A stretch of 64,000 nt of DNA from Anthoceros angustus (GCA_010909165.1 VJWM01000151.1:124001-188000); one strand, 5' to 3'. Shown: positions 46,927-58,800, counted from the first letter of the stretch. Numbers and translations: made by a program. Notes: generated by a model not told the origin, from the letters alone.

Positions 46927-48279
46927 TTTACGACCCGCGACACTGACCCCCCAACGCTGAAAATATCCATCATTGTTGTCCATTAACTAGTTTAGGTACT
47001 CGGTGGAAATAAATGAAAGTAAAATCTTGCTTGGTAGGCCTCGTTGCATTGCGGCACACAAATTAGCAATACTTTCATCATTCGCGGTACATGAAGATAA
47101 CCTTGAGTTATTCATGGAGTGAGCGTGCAACAAAAGTTTGGGTCCCTTTGTCATTTTGATCCGATTCGGTTCATTTTGGTTCAATCTTTATTCAAAGTGA
47201 TCGTGAGTAATGTGAGTGTTTCTTCTTGAGCCATCCAGAAAGTTAGGGACAAGGGTAGGAATTTGGAAGTTTCTCAAGCCTAGATAGATGAGCGGGTAGG
47301 GTAGAATCTTGCCCCATAGACTATATGTGCAAAGGGAATTAGTGATTGATTTGGAACCCCTAGTTTAAGTAGCGATAAAATAGGAATGTATGTTTGGGGC
47401 GGTGCTTAAAGGCGGCTTGGAAGTTCTGGGCACATAGTTGGAAGGAGCTAGGAGCTGCAAGGAGTGTGTCTTTGGAAGTAGCAGGCTAATTGTAAGGCAT
47501 GCAAGTTGGAAGAGGCGCGGCGTTGTCGTGGGTGTGCAGGCAAGAGCTCAACTTTTGGAGCTAAGGTGTGGAGAAGCCAAGATAGAGTCTTTATCACGGA
47601 AGTTGGGATTTTGGGAGAAATTTGTGCCTTGTGAGCTAAGCGTGAGGCCATGAGCTGGAGCTTGTGATTAGTGGAACTTAGGAGGTGATGACCTTGCAAT
47701 GTGAGAAGTGGAGTCTTGGTTGTGGGCTCTGAAGGGTGTGAATTGTGAAGAAGGCAAGCCTTTGCCTTTTGCTCGCACAACCAAGCTGGAATTGACATGA
47801 TTACGAGGTGTGGTCTGCAAATGCTAGGAGGGGCCTAGGTCTTGTTTGGCAAGCAGTTATGAGTGAGCTTTGGGGATCCGGCTGCAACATGGTGAAGGAA
47901 TCGCGATGGGGATTCACTTGAGGAAGGCGAAATTTGTATTTGGGCTGCAAGCAAATGTGAAAGGGGCCATCGTGGTGGCCGCTCGAGAATTGGGCAGCGA
48001 GGTCAATCAAGGGAGATTTGGCGGAGGAGTTCACTAAGGAGAAATGTTGCTAAGGAGGTTGGTGAGGAGCTCGCTAGGAACGAGTACCATATATTCAAGG
48101 TGTGTGATGTGCTCGAGGGAGCTTGGGTGTGTTGGACATGAGCATGTAAGAACTCCGAATTGACATCCTTGGGGTAGGATGTTGTTCCCTACCCATGTTG
48201 AAGAGCATAGGGGCCATGCTCGGCTTGGAGGAACGTTCTCTTAGGGAGATGTGCCCTTAGGGAGATGTGGTCTCCTATC

Positions 48280-48625
48280 CTTTGACACGCATCACACTCG
48301 ATAAATTTCCATGTCCCTTTGCATAGTGGACCACCAAAAGCTGCATCAAAATCTTCTTGATCACTTGTGCGAATAATGTCCCCCTCCTTAGTATGTAGAG
48401 GGCCTCCGCCACCACTGCAATTTGTTCGCCTCCAAACACCTTGAACTACTTTGTCTAGTCCTAGCTTATAGAGGATTCCTTTCCTCGAGACAATATGGTC
48501 GCCTTATGCACGAATCTGACTTTTCCTTCTCGTGATAATCCGGTTGGTATCCGTCCCTAGTTGCGCCCCATCTCGATGTGCGCCACGTGTCCTCCTCGAT
48601 GATCCCGATCATCAAATCTCATCTT
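48280..48625 (-). pseudogene. Ty3/gypsy integrase remnant, unit 5
   Basis: Same segment. Its upstream half (GILYKLGLDKVVQGV and beyond) is repeated twice more at about 48931-49130 and 49434-49620 by the 503-bp triplication, but the zinc-finger half is not. Confidence 0.6.
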
Positions 48626-50228
48626 CTATATCTGATATAAGCGACATGTATATAGCCCTCTGCGTGACATTCGAGAAATTGAACCCCCTCCCCCCTCCCC
48701 GAATTCCAAGGAAGTTATCCTCCTTGGCTCATGAAATGCATGGCTCTATCTCATATCCTTTTTCTACCATGGTCTCGACAAGGAACTTTCTAAAACCCCA
48801 AAGGCCAAGGACTTCCTACGCTTGGATATTTATAGTGAAGTCAAGGAACTTTGTTTCTCGGATGTCATAATAGACCCCTAATTCCCCTATATATGCGTAT
48901 CAAATGGGTTTTCTAACATATCCTACTCTCGCCTCCAAACACCTTGAACTACTTTGTCTAGTCCTAGCTTATAGAGGATTCCTTTCCTCGACAATATGGT
49001 CGCCTTATGCACGAATCTGACTTTTCCTTCTCGTGATAATCCGGTTGGTATCCGGTCCCTAGTTGCGCCCCATCTCGATGTGCGCCACGTGTCCTCCTCG
49101 ATGATCCGATCATCAAATCTCATCTTCTATATCTGATATAAGCGACATGTATATATAGCCCTCTGCGTGACATTCGAGAAATTGAACCCCCTCCCCCCCT
49201 CCCCGAATTCCAAGGAAGTTATCCTCCTTGGCTCATGAAATGCATGGCTCTATCTCATATCCTTTTCTACCATGGTCTCGACAAGGAACTTTCTAAAACC
49301 CCAAAGGCCAAGGACTTCCTACGCTTGGATATTTATAGTGAAGTCAAGGAACTTTGTTTCTCGGATGTCATAATAGACCCCTAATTCCCCTATATATGCG
49401 TATCAAATGGGTTTTCTAACATATCCTACTCTCGCCTCCAAAACACCTTGAACTACTTTGTCTAGTCCTAGCTTATAGAGGATTCCTTTCCTCGACAATA
49501 TGGTCGCCTTATGCACGAATCTGACTTTTCCTTCTCGTGATAATCCGGTTGGTATCCGGTCCCTAGTTGCGCCCCATCTCGATGTGCGCCACGTGTCCTC
49601 CTCGATGATCCCGATCATCAAATCTCATCTTCTATATCTGATATAAGCGACATGTATATATAGCCCTCTGCGTGACATTCGAGAAATTGAACCCCCTCCC
49701 CCTCCCCGAATTCCAAGGAAGTTATCCTCCTTGGCTCATGAAATGCATGGCTCTATCTCATATCCTTTTCTACCATGGTCTCGACAAGGAACTTTCTACC
49801 GAAACCCCAAAGGCCAAGGACTTCCTACCCGCTTGGATATTTATAGTGAAGTCCAAGGAACTTTGTTTCTGGATGTCATAATAGACCCCTAATTCCCCTA
49901 TATATGTATCAAATGGGTTTTCTAACATATCCTACTCTCGCCTCCTTTCTACCGTTAACGGCTAAGTCTAGGACATCCTGTGTTCTCTCAATTAACCAAG
50001 TCCGGACCACCTACGGACGTCCTCTGAGCGACTTACCTACTATCTACCTTCTGCGTCTCGAAACTCGATTACGCTGGCTCGGACGCCTACAAATCCCCTA
50101 CTTCCTACAGATTGTAGTCATCCTCCCTTCATCCATCGCAAAAACTTCCCTACGTAACCTTCGCCTTGGTCCCCAAATTGTCTCGTGTTTTGCCAAAAAC
50201 TTAGCTGACCAAACTTTTCCGTTCCACA

Positions 50229-51668
50229 AACTTTTAAAAGCTTGTTTGAAAAGTTTGACAAAGTCTTCTTTGTCCTCTTGATAAACCGTAGAATCAAGTT
50301 ATATCTTTTACGATTATGATGACCTTAAACAATTCCAATCACTTGGAGATACAAGTCACAAGAACTTGTTCGCAACTAATTTAAAAGAGAAGGCCAAAAT
50401 TGCTCAAAATCATCTCACAAGATCTCTTCTATCTGAGATATATGCGTTAGGTCATCTTTGTAAAAGATGCAGACTTTGGTCAAGAGGATCATTGAAACAA
50501 ATTTTTGCAATTGCAAGTAGACTTTAAATTGATTCCTTTCACGAGAAATCGTCCTACAATTAAAAAGTAACTGCACTATATATTGGGAAGTCCTTCAAAA
50601 TGTCGCTATATTTTCAAACTAGATCCCTTGTGGAGCAACAAAATTAGTGCCATACTTCCAAAACATCTTGGAATTGAGTGTGGCGACTTCCTTGTTGTTG
50701 ACGAAGACATTCTTAGTACAAAAGACAATTATGAGGAATTTTTCTAAGTGATGAAGAAGAAGATTATGTAGAAGAAGAAGAAGAAGAAGAAGAAGATTAT
50801 GTAGAAGAAGAAGAAGAAGATTATGTAGAAGAAGAAGAAGAAGAAGAAGAAGAAGAAGAAGAAGAAGAAGAAGAAGAAGAAGAAGAAGAAGAAGAAGATT
50901 ATGTAGAAGAAGAAGAAGAAGAAGATTATGTAGAAAATGAGGAAGAGGAAGAGGAAAATGAGTAGGAGCATAATAGTTCAACTGCCAAAGAAAGCAAATA
51001 TGAGCAAGACATTCATCTTGATGTGGAAGACATGAAAAAAATCGTCCAGGGTCCAAGGTATGAAGAAATTGAATGTAGCATCTCCTTCACTAATGACGAA
51101 GATATTCTTGGTGAGGATAAAGATGATGATGAGGGAATATTTCTAACTGAAGAGGAAGAAGATTATGCAAAAAATATTTTTGCTGAAGCGGGGAATAACT
51201 ATAAGGAAAATGATGAAGAAAAAGAATATAAAGAAGATGAAGAAGAAAACGACTACAAGGAAAATGAAGAAGAAATCGATTATAACGACAAGCATATTTT
51301 TAGTGAAGAACGCGACGAATATGAGCAATACATTTTTACTGAAGACGAATATGAGGAGGACATTTCTACTCAAGAGGTAAACCAATATGAGGAGGACATT
51401 TCTACGCATCTTGATCTAGGTACATTTTTATGAAGAAAAAATGAATATGAGAACGAAGAATTTCTCTTAGAAGAAGTAAACCAATATGAGGAGAACTTAG
51501 ATATTTTTATAGAGCAAGAAAATGAATATGAGAAAGATATTTTTATTGAAGAGGAAAACAAATATGAAGAAGACGTCCTTAAGACATTCACTCAAGACAT
51601 TCTTACTCCACAAGAAGATGAATATGAGGAACTATGGAATGCCATTTGCAACACGCCATATCTTTTTC
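50229..51668 (+). pseudogene. Alba-like/EDY gene copy, unit 5, best preserved
   Basis: The reading at 51023-51433 keeps the middle acidic domain open for 136 codons (IVQGPRYEEIECS, NDEDILGEDKDDD, EEIDYNDKHIFSEE, DEYEQYIFTEDEYEEDI), nearer the founder gene at 2210 than any other array copy. It still loses frame at LDLGTFL, where the founder continues with SRYIFYEE. The Alba-like part is broken. Confidence 0.7.
50752..50938 (+). repeat. GAA-rich EDYV minisatellite, unit 5
   Basis: Contains the longest uninterrupted gaa tract of the window (about 20 units near 50830-50897). Confidence 0.9.
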
Positions 51669-53649
51669 ACGTGAGGCGTAAGTGGTGTGCTTCTCCATGC
51701 GGTCAAGCAAGGTCAATTAGGGCTCATCTCATCATGTACCTCGTCCGTGGTGATCAAGTCTCTGAAACTAAGTGTGACAACATGAAGTGCACCACTCTTC
51801 ATTTTGCTCGCTTTCAAAATGTATGGCACATTGGTGAGGACTTTGATAAATTTTATCAAGTCTGCGCTCAAGCCTTTCACGGTCACATACATGGTGTGGG
51901 GCTTCCTAGCTCTTGGACTTCACTTTCTTTCCACAACATGTGTCCATTGCTCTCCAACATACGAGGCATCCTTAGGGCGACAATGATAATAGGTGATCAT
52001 GGTGACACCTCGATTGGTCCAGTGATCCTGTGGCACACCGTTTTCATCGTGAATCGAGCCACCAAAGCGTGCTCACATCCTCTAAAACCTACTTAGTCAT
52101 GATATTGCAGAGCCATAGATTTTAGATTCGAGCTTAGTTGCTTCCGCTTACGGACCCTTGAGGTCCCTAGCTAGTGTTAGCCTTTGAAAGGTAGATGGGC
52201 TTACCCCATCTCTTCTCCTTTAATAAAAGCCCTTTTATTTTCTTCTCCATGCGGCATGTATTATTTGTTACTTGCAAATATATTTACTATATATATCAAA
52301 TTTTATATTTTTGTATTTAACTATTTAAGTTATAAAAATATAAAATACAAAGTATCGATACTCACCTATAGGTGTGGGCCTTGTGTAGCGTGTCGACAAT
52401 TAGGTGCTATGTACCAAGGGAAGAAGCTTCATACATGATGCCCATGTCTATGGCGGAAGGATGTGGTGGACATGTGGTGATTGTAGGATATGGTCGCAGG
52501 AAAGGGTAAAGGGCCCTAGATCATCATGCAGCTAGGCAGCAGGCATCACTCCAATAGGACGTACATTCGTCGACGACCTCTTTAGATCAAGCGTTTGCCA
52601 TAGTGCGATTAGCTTCATGTATAAATTTGCAAATTTAAAGGAGCTTGGGCGAGGATCGCTTTGTTGGCAACTTTTGGTGCTAGATATGAGTGCGAAATGA
52701 GGGACTTGCGATGCAAGCTCATGCCATCCCGAGGTCGCTCCATTCGTGAGCTCCACTCATATAGAGCAAGCACCTCGCGCCTTGTTGCCGTGGGCATAGC
52801 CGGCTATGCCATATCACCACACTCTTTGTGTTCATGCTGCAAAAACGTGGCGTGCCTCAAAGTTTGAGTTCACCACATTTTGCATACCCCTACCCATACC
52901 CGACAATCGGCTCCATGTCATCATATCATTTGTGCCATGCTATGAGAAACCTAACTTTTGGCTGCATCGGCTGGAAATGACAATAAGAACCTAATTTGAC
53001 GTGCATTTTTAGTTGTCCATATTTTACCGCCACTCCGACTATGTTCCTACCTTAGACTCAAACTTTGTTCACTTTGTTGAGGCACTTTAGTTTTTCATGC
53101 GTCGAAAAGGAAATAGAATAGTATTATATTATTTTTTATTTCTACAATTATTTAGCTATGGAATTCCAGAAACTGTGAATCAATTTATGTAAAATTCAAA
53201 GTAAAAAAAAAAGGTAAAGATACATTCGTGAAAAATCTGGACAAAAATAGAGAGAACGTGGAGACTTTATAAATATGCAAGAGATAGGAAGTCCCCATCT
53301 ACACCGGGGTGATGGAAGAACTCTCTACAGACCTCAGGCCAAAGGGGACTAGCCCCCCGTTGTCAACCTCGATTTAAGGGGACAAATAAGCAATGAAAGA
53401 TACAACAAGATAATTTCTTTCAGGATTACATTGTCCGTGGACTAAAAAAGATTTCTTTTTCAAGAATCGCTATTTGATTTATCTATGTTGTAAGAATCGG
53501 TTTTTGTATCTAAATTCTAGTATACTTATTTAGACTTTTGTCAAGTAGATCATTTCTAGATGATGAACAAACATGAAAAATTTTGAACACCCCAAAATGG
53601 AAGTTGGTCCTTCTAGGCTTCATGTCCTCATGGGGTTGACAATTTCATC

Positions 53650-54539
53650 TTGAAACACAATTCTCCATCCATTGTAAATTATCTTTATTGCGGATAAGGT
53701 AATGTACACAACTCCTATCATCTTTTCCGTCTTTTCGATTTCTTAACTGTACAAAAATGTAAATATATAAAGTCGCCAATTCCAAACACTTCCATTGACT
53801 AGGTGGAACAAAGCGTGCAAATAGGCTTTGTATTGCAAAGTCCTCGTGATTAAACTTTCCCACTTGAGCGCTTGTTGGTTACGCTTGTAGATGGCGATAG
53901 AAAACTTCTTACCCTTCTTTTACCATCCATACCATAAAAGTGTCCATTGTGGGCAACAAATCCAATTTCCGTACTTCACCATATGGATGTAAATTTAAAG
54001 GCTCAAGAGGGTTTCCACTCATAAAGGTTTGGACTTGTAATTATCTCATTATCAAATGACACCAGCTCAAATAATACATCATAATTGTCGTCTACAACAT
54101 GTGCAATCAAAGTAATATTAACTCCGAATCTCGATAGCACAGCACTTACCGATTAAGTGAACATGTCACCTATGTTTCTTTTTGGTTGAATTCTTGAACC
54201 GTCCATTGACCTATGGCTAAAGAATATACATATAAATGAAACATGTCACGTGAATCATCGTCCAGCTCATGCGCTAGAAATAATAAAAATGATCACTTTC
54301 CTCCTCATCAACAACTAGCACTAGCTTCTCGAGTGGTGGAAGCCGGGTCCCAAATATCCGAATCTAAATCTAAATGCGAATATGAATTTCATCCATATAT
54401 AAGGTGTCGACATACTAGTTCAACTTTGAAATCGTATCCCATATCACTTCTCGCCTAACCTTTGAAAAGATATTGATAATACAAATCGCATCACCCAACT
54501 ATTTGGATCCTTCGATGATTTTGTTTCCTTCATAATGTA
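53650..54539 (-). pseudogene. g/h minus-strand ORF family, unit 5
   Basis: Same blocks, with different frame breaks (near 53690 and 54150). The join into the next partial unit is altered: the usual tttacgaccatgacaccgaccccc is replaced by tttacgttgccgatatcaacttcc. Confidence 0.45.
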
Positions 54540-54765
54540 TTTACGTTGCCGATATCAACTTCCAACGCTGCAAATATCCATCATTGTTGTCCATTAACTA
54601 GTTTAGGTACTCGGTGGAAATAAATGAAAGTAAAATCTTGCTTGGTAGGCCTCGTTGCATTGCGGCACACAAATTAGCAATACTTTCATCATTCGCGGTA
54701 CACTTGAAGATAACCTTGAGTTATTCATGGAGTGAGCGTGCAACGAAAAAGTTTGGGTAATTTTT
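54540..54765 (+). repeat. Broken sixth unit start
   Basis: The start of segment a is normal up to gcaacgaaaaagtttgggt at about 54760, then unrelated DNA follows. Confidence 0.85.
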
Positions 54766-55330
54766 CCGGTTCTGAAATATGGAAATGGTGTAGACCAATT
54801 ACATTAGGTAATTACATTATAATAAATATGTTCATAAGAATGAATGATAGAATAACCAAGAAAGGCTAGACTTAATCTAAGTGAAAAGACATAACTCTTC
54901 ATAAAGGGCGAACCCTAATGAAAGGGTAAGCCAATTTGAAATCTATATACACACCACATATATCTAGGTAATATCGAACCCTAATGAGTCAACACCTATT
55001 CAATACTCCCACTTGTTGATCATTACGTGAACATGTCACCTATGTTTCTTCTTGAGCCTTGTGGAGACCCACGTTGAGCTCAAGTGTGTGTGTAGATTGA
55101 TACCAGTAACTACCTATAAGAGCGTAATGGAGCCTCTATGTGAAGGCGATTCTTGTTGTGTGTGCCATAAGCATAATAGCTTGTTTTTACGTCCCGGCCT
55201 TCATTCACACGATTCTCGGAGTGTGATCGAAGCTCCTAGACACGGCTGTCTTCGCCTTCTCGTGGTCTCGCGACCTTTTCACCCAAGCGCCTGCGGTCTA
55301 CTGTGAGGATTCTCAGGGCGTGTTTTGCTT
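54766..55330. other. Non-array insert, partly shared with 62815-63012
   Basis: 54775-55020 (gaaatatggaaatggtgtagacc... to gtcaacacctatt) recurs in altered form at 62815-63012, where array scraps are embedded in it. At 55022-55052, tacgtgaacatgtcacctatgtttctt comes from segment h. The rest, to 55330, is GC-richer with no recognised gene. Confidence 0.6.
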
Positions 55331-57112
55331 CGCAGAACGACCGCCTCCTTAGTATGTAGAGGGCCTCCACCACGCAATTTGTTCGCCTCCAAACACCTTG
55401 AACTACTTTGTCTAGTCCTAGCTTATAGAGGATTCCTTTCCTCGATAATATGGTGCCGCCTTATGCACGAATCTGACTTTTCCTTCTCGTGATAATCCGG
55501 GTATCCGGTCCCTAGTTGCGCCCCATCTCGATGTGCGCCACGTGTCCTCCTCGATGATCCCGATCATCAAATCTCATCTTCTATATTATAACCGACATGT
55601 ATATATAGCCCTCTGCGTGACATTCGAGAAATTGAACCCCTCCTCCCCGCCTCAATTCCAAGGAAGTTATCCTCCTTGGCTCATGAAATGCATGGCTCTA
55701 TCTCATATCCTTTTCTACCATGGTCTCGAACTTTCTACGAAACCCCAAAGGCCAAGGACTTCCTACCCGCTTGGATATTTATAGTGAAGTCCAAGGAACT
55801 TTGTTTCTCGGATGTCATAATAGACCCCTAATTCCCCTATATATGTGTATCAAATGGGTTTTCTAACATATCCTACTCTGCCTCCTTTCTATTAACGGCT
55901 AAGTCTAGGACATCCTGTTCTCTCAATTAACCAAGTCTGGACCACCCACGGACGTCCTGAGCACTTACCTACTATCTACCTTCCTGCTCAAACTCGATTC
56001 CGCTGGCGACGCCTACAAATCCTACTTCCTACCCGAATTGTAGTCATCCTCCCTTCATCCATCTGCAAAAACTTCCTACGAACCTTCTCCCTTGGTCCCC
56101 AAATTGTCTCGTGTTTTGCCAAAACTTAGCTGACCTTTTCCGTTCCACAAACTTTTAAAAGCTTGTTTGAAAAGTTTGACAAAGTCTTCTTTGTCCTCTT
56201 GAAACCGTAGAATCAAGTTATATCTTTTACGCTTATGATGACCTTAAACAATTCCAATCACTTGGAGATACAAGTCACAAGAACCGTGGTGCTTCAACAT
56301 CTGGCCGGAGGTGGCCGCTAGGGAAGGCCAAGGCACAACAAGAGTCAGGCTTGAGGAGCGACGCCAGTAGCTACGTTGCCGATATCAGTGAGGGGCCGAG
56401 GCCCCAACACCCACACCCAGTGGGAGCTCCACCGCCGCCTGTACCTCCACACAGAAGCCAATCTTCACCGTAACTGCTTTGATGTACGCAGATGCGAACG
56501 TGGTGAGTTCCACTATGCCTTATGCACGAATCTGACTTTTCCTTCTCGTGATAATCCGGGTATCCGGTCCCTAGTTGCGCCCCATCTCGATGTGCGCCAC
56601 GTGTCCTCCTCGATGATCCCGATCATCAAATCTCATCTTCTATATTATAACCGACATGTATATATAGCCCTCTGCGTGACATTCGAGAAATTGAACCCCT
56701 CCTCCCCGCCTCAATTCCAAGGAAGTTATCCTCCTTGGCTCATGAAATGCATGGCTCTATCTCATATCCTTTTCTACCATGGTCTCGAACTTTCTACCGA
56801 AACCCCAAAGGCCAAGGACTTCCTACCCGCTTGGATATTTATAGTGAAGTCCAAGGAACTTTGTTTCTCGGATGTCATAATAGACCCCTAATTCCCCTAT
56901 ATATGCGTATCAAATGGGTTTTCTAACATATCCTACTCTGCCTCCTTTCTATTAACGGCTAAGTCTAGGACATCCTGTTCTCTCAATTAACCAAGTCTGG
57001 ACCACCCACGGACGTCCTGAGCACTTACCTACTATCTACCTTCCTGCTCAAACTCGATTCCGCTGGCGACGCCTACAAATCCTACTTCCTACCCGAATTG
57101 TAGTCATCCTCC
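55330..57112. repeat. Duplicated b/c/d fragments with a 235-bp foreign insert
   Basis: 55330-56285 is segment b (zinc-finger end) through c into the first 130 bp of d. 56518-57112 repeats the b/c part (offset 1059 bp from 55459). Between them, 56286-56517 is GC-rich DNA not found in the array, with agctaccgccg-like and caccgccgcctgtacc stretches. Both copies share private changes (cctgctcaaactcgattccgctggcgacg) absent from units 1-5, so they duplicated after leaving the array. Confidence 0.8.
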
Positions 57113-57690
57113 CCGCGCCCAAAGTTTCCCAAGCCCAAAGGTGTTATGTCCGAGACTAGAATTGTAACCCTCCGCCGTCGCTCGAAGTCCTGTTCTGCTG
57201 TGCCTCTTCGGGCTTAAGATGGTCCGTGCGCATCCGCACTGCCTGCACTTTGAAGACCATGTAATCAGATTTTGAAGTCCTCTTGTAGTGATGTGATCCG
57301 CTACATTTCCGGGTTTATACTAACTTCCTAAAGCCCCAGACGCTTTGCGCCATGTATCCCGGCCTTACCGATGGTAGCTCCCACTTGCTCGGGCCTCCTT
57401 GTAGGATCCGAGGATCGCTTGGATGAGGAAGAGAGCCTCGAGACGAAGAAAGAGTTTCATTCCAGAGAGAGAAAGAAGAGGAACTCCTCGCCCGGTGGAG
57501 AGGTCTTCGTCCAACTGGCGCTACGCTTCATGGGAGAAGATCTGGACTCCTCAACTGTAAGTAGGAGGTCTCTTAATAGCTTTTCACACTGTGACCATGG
57601 TTAATGCTTGATTGCTGTACCTGCACAAGCTGGGTTAGGTTAATTTTTCTGTGGCCGGGTAGCCCTCATGGCTGCCCATGCCCAAACTTT
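57113..57690. other. Possible 3' flank or LTR of the copia element
   Basis: This region lies just beyond the RNase H end of the minus-strand copia element, where its 3' LTR would be expected. No second LTR copy or TG...CA ends were identified, so this remains positional inference. An ORF at 57371-57604 shows no domain. Confidence 0.25.
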
Positions 57691-57719
57691 CATATGCTTG
57701 TTGTGTGTCCCTACCGAGG

Positions 57720-58035
57720 GCCTTTGTGAACAACTGTGGTTGTCTCAAGTTGGTATGTATTCGCATAATTTGGCACTTTGATAAGATCCCTTATGAAATG
57801 GTATTCCACTTCCACGTGCTTAGTCTAGTGAAAACGGTTTTGGCCTTCATGGACCCTTGGTTGTCTTCGATGGTTGTGCAAGTAGGAGGAAGTCCCACCT
57901 CCTTAAACATTAGCTTGCACCAAGCTATTTCTTCTCATAGTACCGATATTCCCTCTGGAGGTTGCAATGTAGGTTGCTTTTTGTGACCCCTATAGGCCAC
58001 CACCATGACAACATGCATCTGACCTCCTGTCTATA
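57720..58035 (-). pseudogene. Copia RNase H fragment
   Basis: Minus-strand blocks in two frames: GHKKQPTLQ, then SVLWEEIAWCKLMFKEVGLP, DNQGSMKAK and TKHVEVEYHFIRD. These correspond to the conserved SKKQ...STTEAEY, WL..LL, CDNQ and RTKHIEVxYHFIR motifs of plant copia RNase H. In copia polyproteins this cuts the RNA strand of the hybrid during reverse transcription. Broken by frameshifts. Confidence 0.7.
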
Positions 58036-58039
58036 TCGC

Positions 58040-58800
58040 ACATGGTCATGTCATCGATCAAGCATACCCTGTAACACTCCAATGTTTGATGTCCCTTGAG
58101 ATATCTAACAACCCTCTTGACCCATCATGTGTTTGTCCTTCTCGAGGTATTGAGAAAGAACACTCTAGTATAGGCCACATCGTGGGTTGTATTAGCGGCA
58201 TAGATAAGTTTACCAACACCCTTCCCTTGAGATATCTAACAACCCTCTTGACCCATCATGTGTTTGTCCTTCTCGAGGTATTGAGAAAGAACACTCTAGT
58301 ATAGGCCACATCATCTTGTATTAGCGGCATAGATAAGTTTACCAACACCCTTCCTCGATCTCATTTCATCTATGTCCTTTTGCTTTGACACACATGGATC
58401 CTAAACTTGTCAAGGTAATGGAGTATACCTTTGCATCCTTCAAGCCAACTCCTCTAAGTATCTATCATGTAGAGATATAGTTCTGTTTTCTATCTCTCGA
58501 ATGAGGATTCCCGACAACTCAATCCAAGATTTGTCATTTCAAATTTGGTGTCAACTTGTTGATCTTAGTAATGAATGTAAATTGAGGATAAAATCAGTCA
58601 TCGACATATCTTGATAGCACACCACATCAATCTATAGACATATTTTTTCAGACACATTTGATGAAACCAAGTGACTCTTCATCAAGGCGCATTCCACTCT
58701 AAAGTCGAGGCCATAAAGTGTTTTGATTAGGCGTACATGATCCTCTTGCCTTTCACTTCATATCCTGCAGTTCATGTGATTTATCTAGCTTGCCATGTAA
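58040..58800 (-). pseudogene. Copia reverse transcriptase fragment
   Basis: From high to low coordinates: a KTLYGL motif near 58705, the YVDD catalytic motif near 58592-58610, KFEMTNLGLS near 58520-58550 (the KFxMxDLG motif), KDIDEMRS, and GKLIYAANTTHDVAYT followed by VKRVVRYLKG. These are RT palm-to-thumb and connection landmarks of plant copia elements. The fingers part is missing or unrecognised. A 134-bp duplication repeats the LIYAANTTHDVAY to RYLKG part. Confidence 0.75.
58091..58345. repeat. 134-bp tandem duplication within copia RT
   Basis: The block from cccttgagatatctaacaacc to ataagtttaccaacaccc occurs at 58091 and 58225, almost perfectly. Confidence 0.9.

Larger units (their letters stand above)
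13651..54539 (+). repeat. Head-to-tail array of five 6.6-kb units
   Basis: The landmark tttacgacc...tccattaactagtttagg recurs at 13651, 20282, 29543, 37324, 46927 and 54540, always in the same orientation and always followed by the same segment order a-b-c-d-e-f-g-h. An extra copy at 39019 lies inside unit 4. Copies are nearly identical, differing mainly by indels of 1-6 bases. Subtracting the internal tandem duplications leaves 6631, 6658, 6603, 6576 and 6607 bp for the five units. The unit joins host-gene-like segments (d and g/h) with a gypsy remnant (b), so it is a composite amplicon rather than a simple transposon. No terminal repeats were found. Confidence 0.9.
46927..54539 (+). repeat. 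Array unit 5 (7.61 kb, b/c triplicated)
   Basis: A 503-bp block across b and c is present three times, starting at gcctcca at 48428, 48931 and 49434. Removing two copies leaves 6607 bp. Its copy of the EDY gene is the best preserved in the array. Confidence 0.9.
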
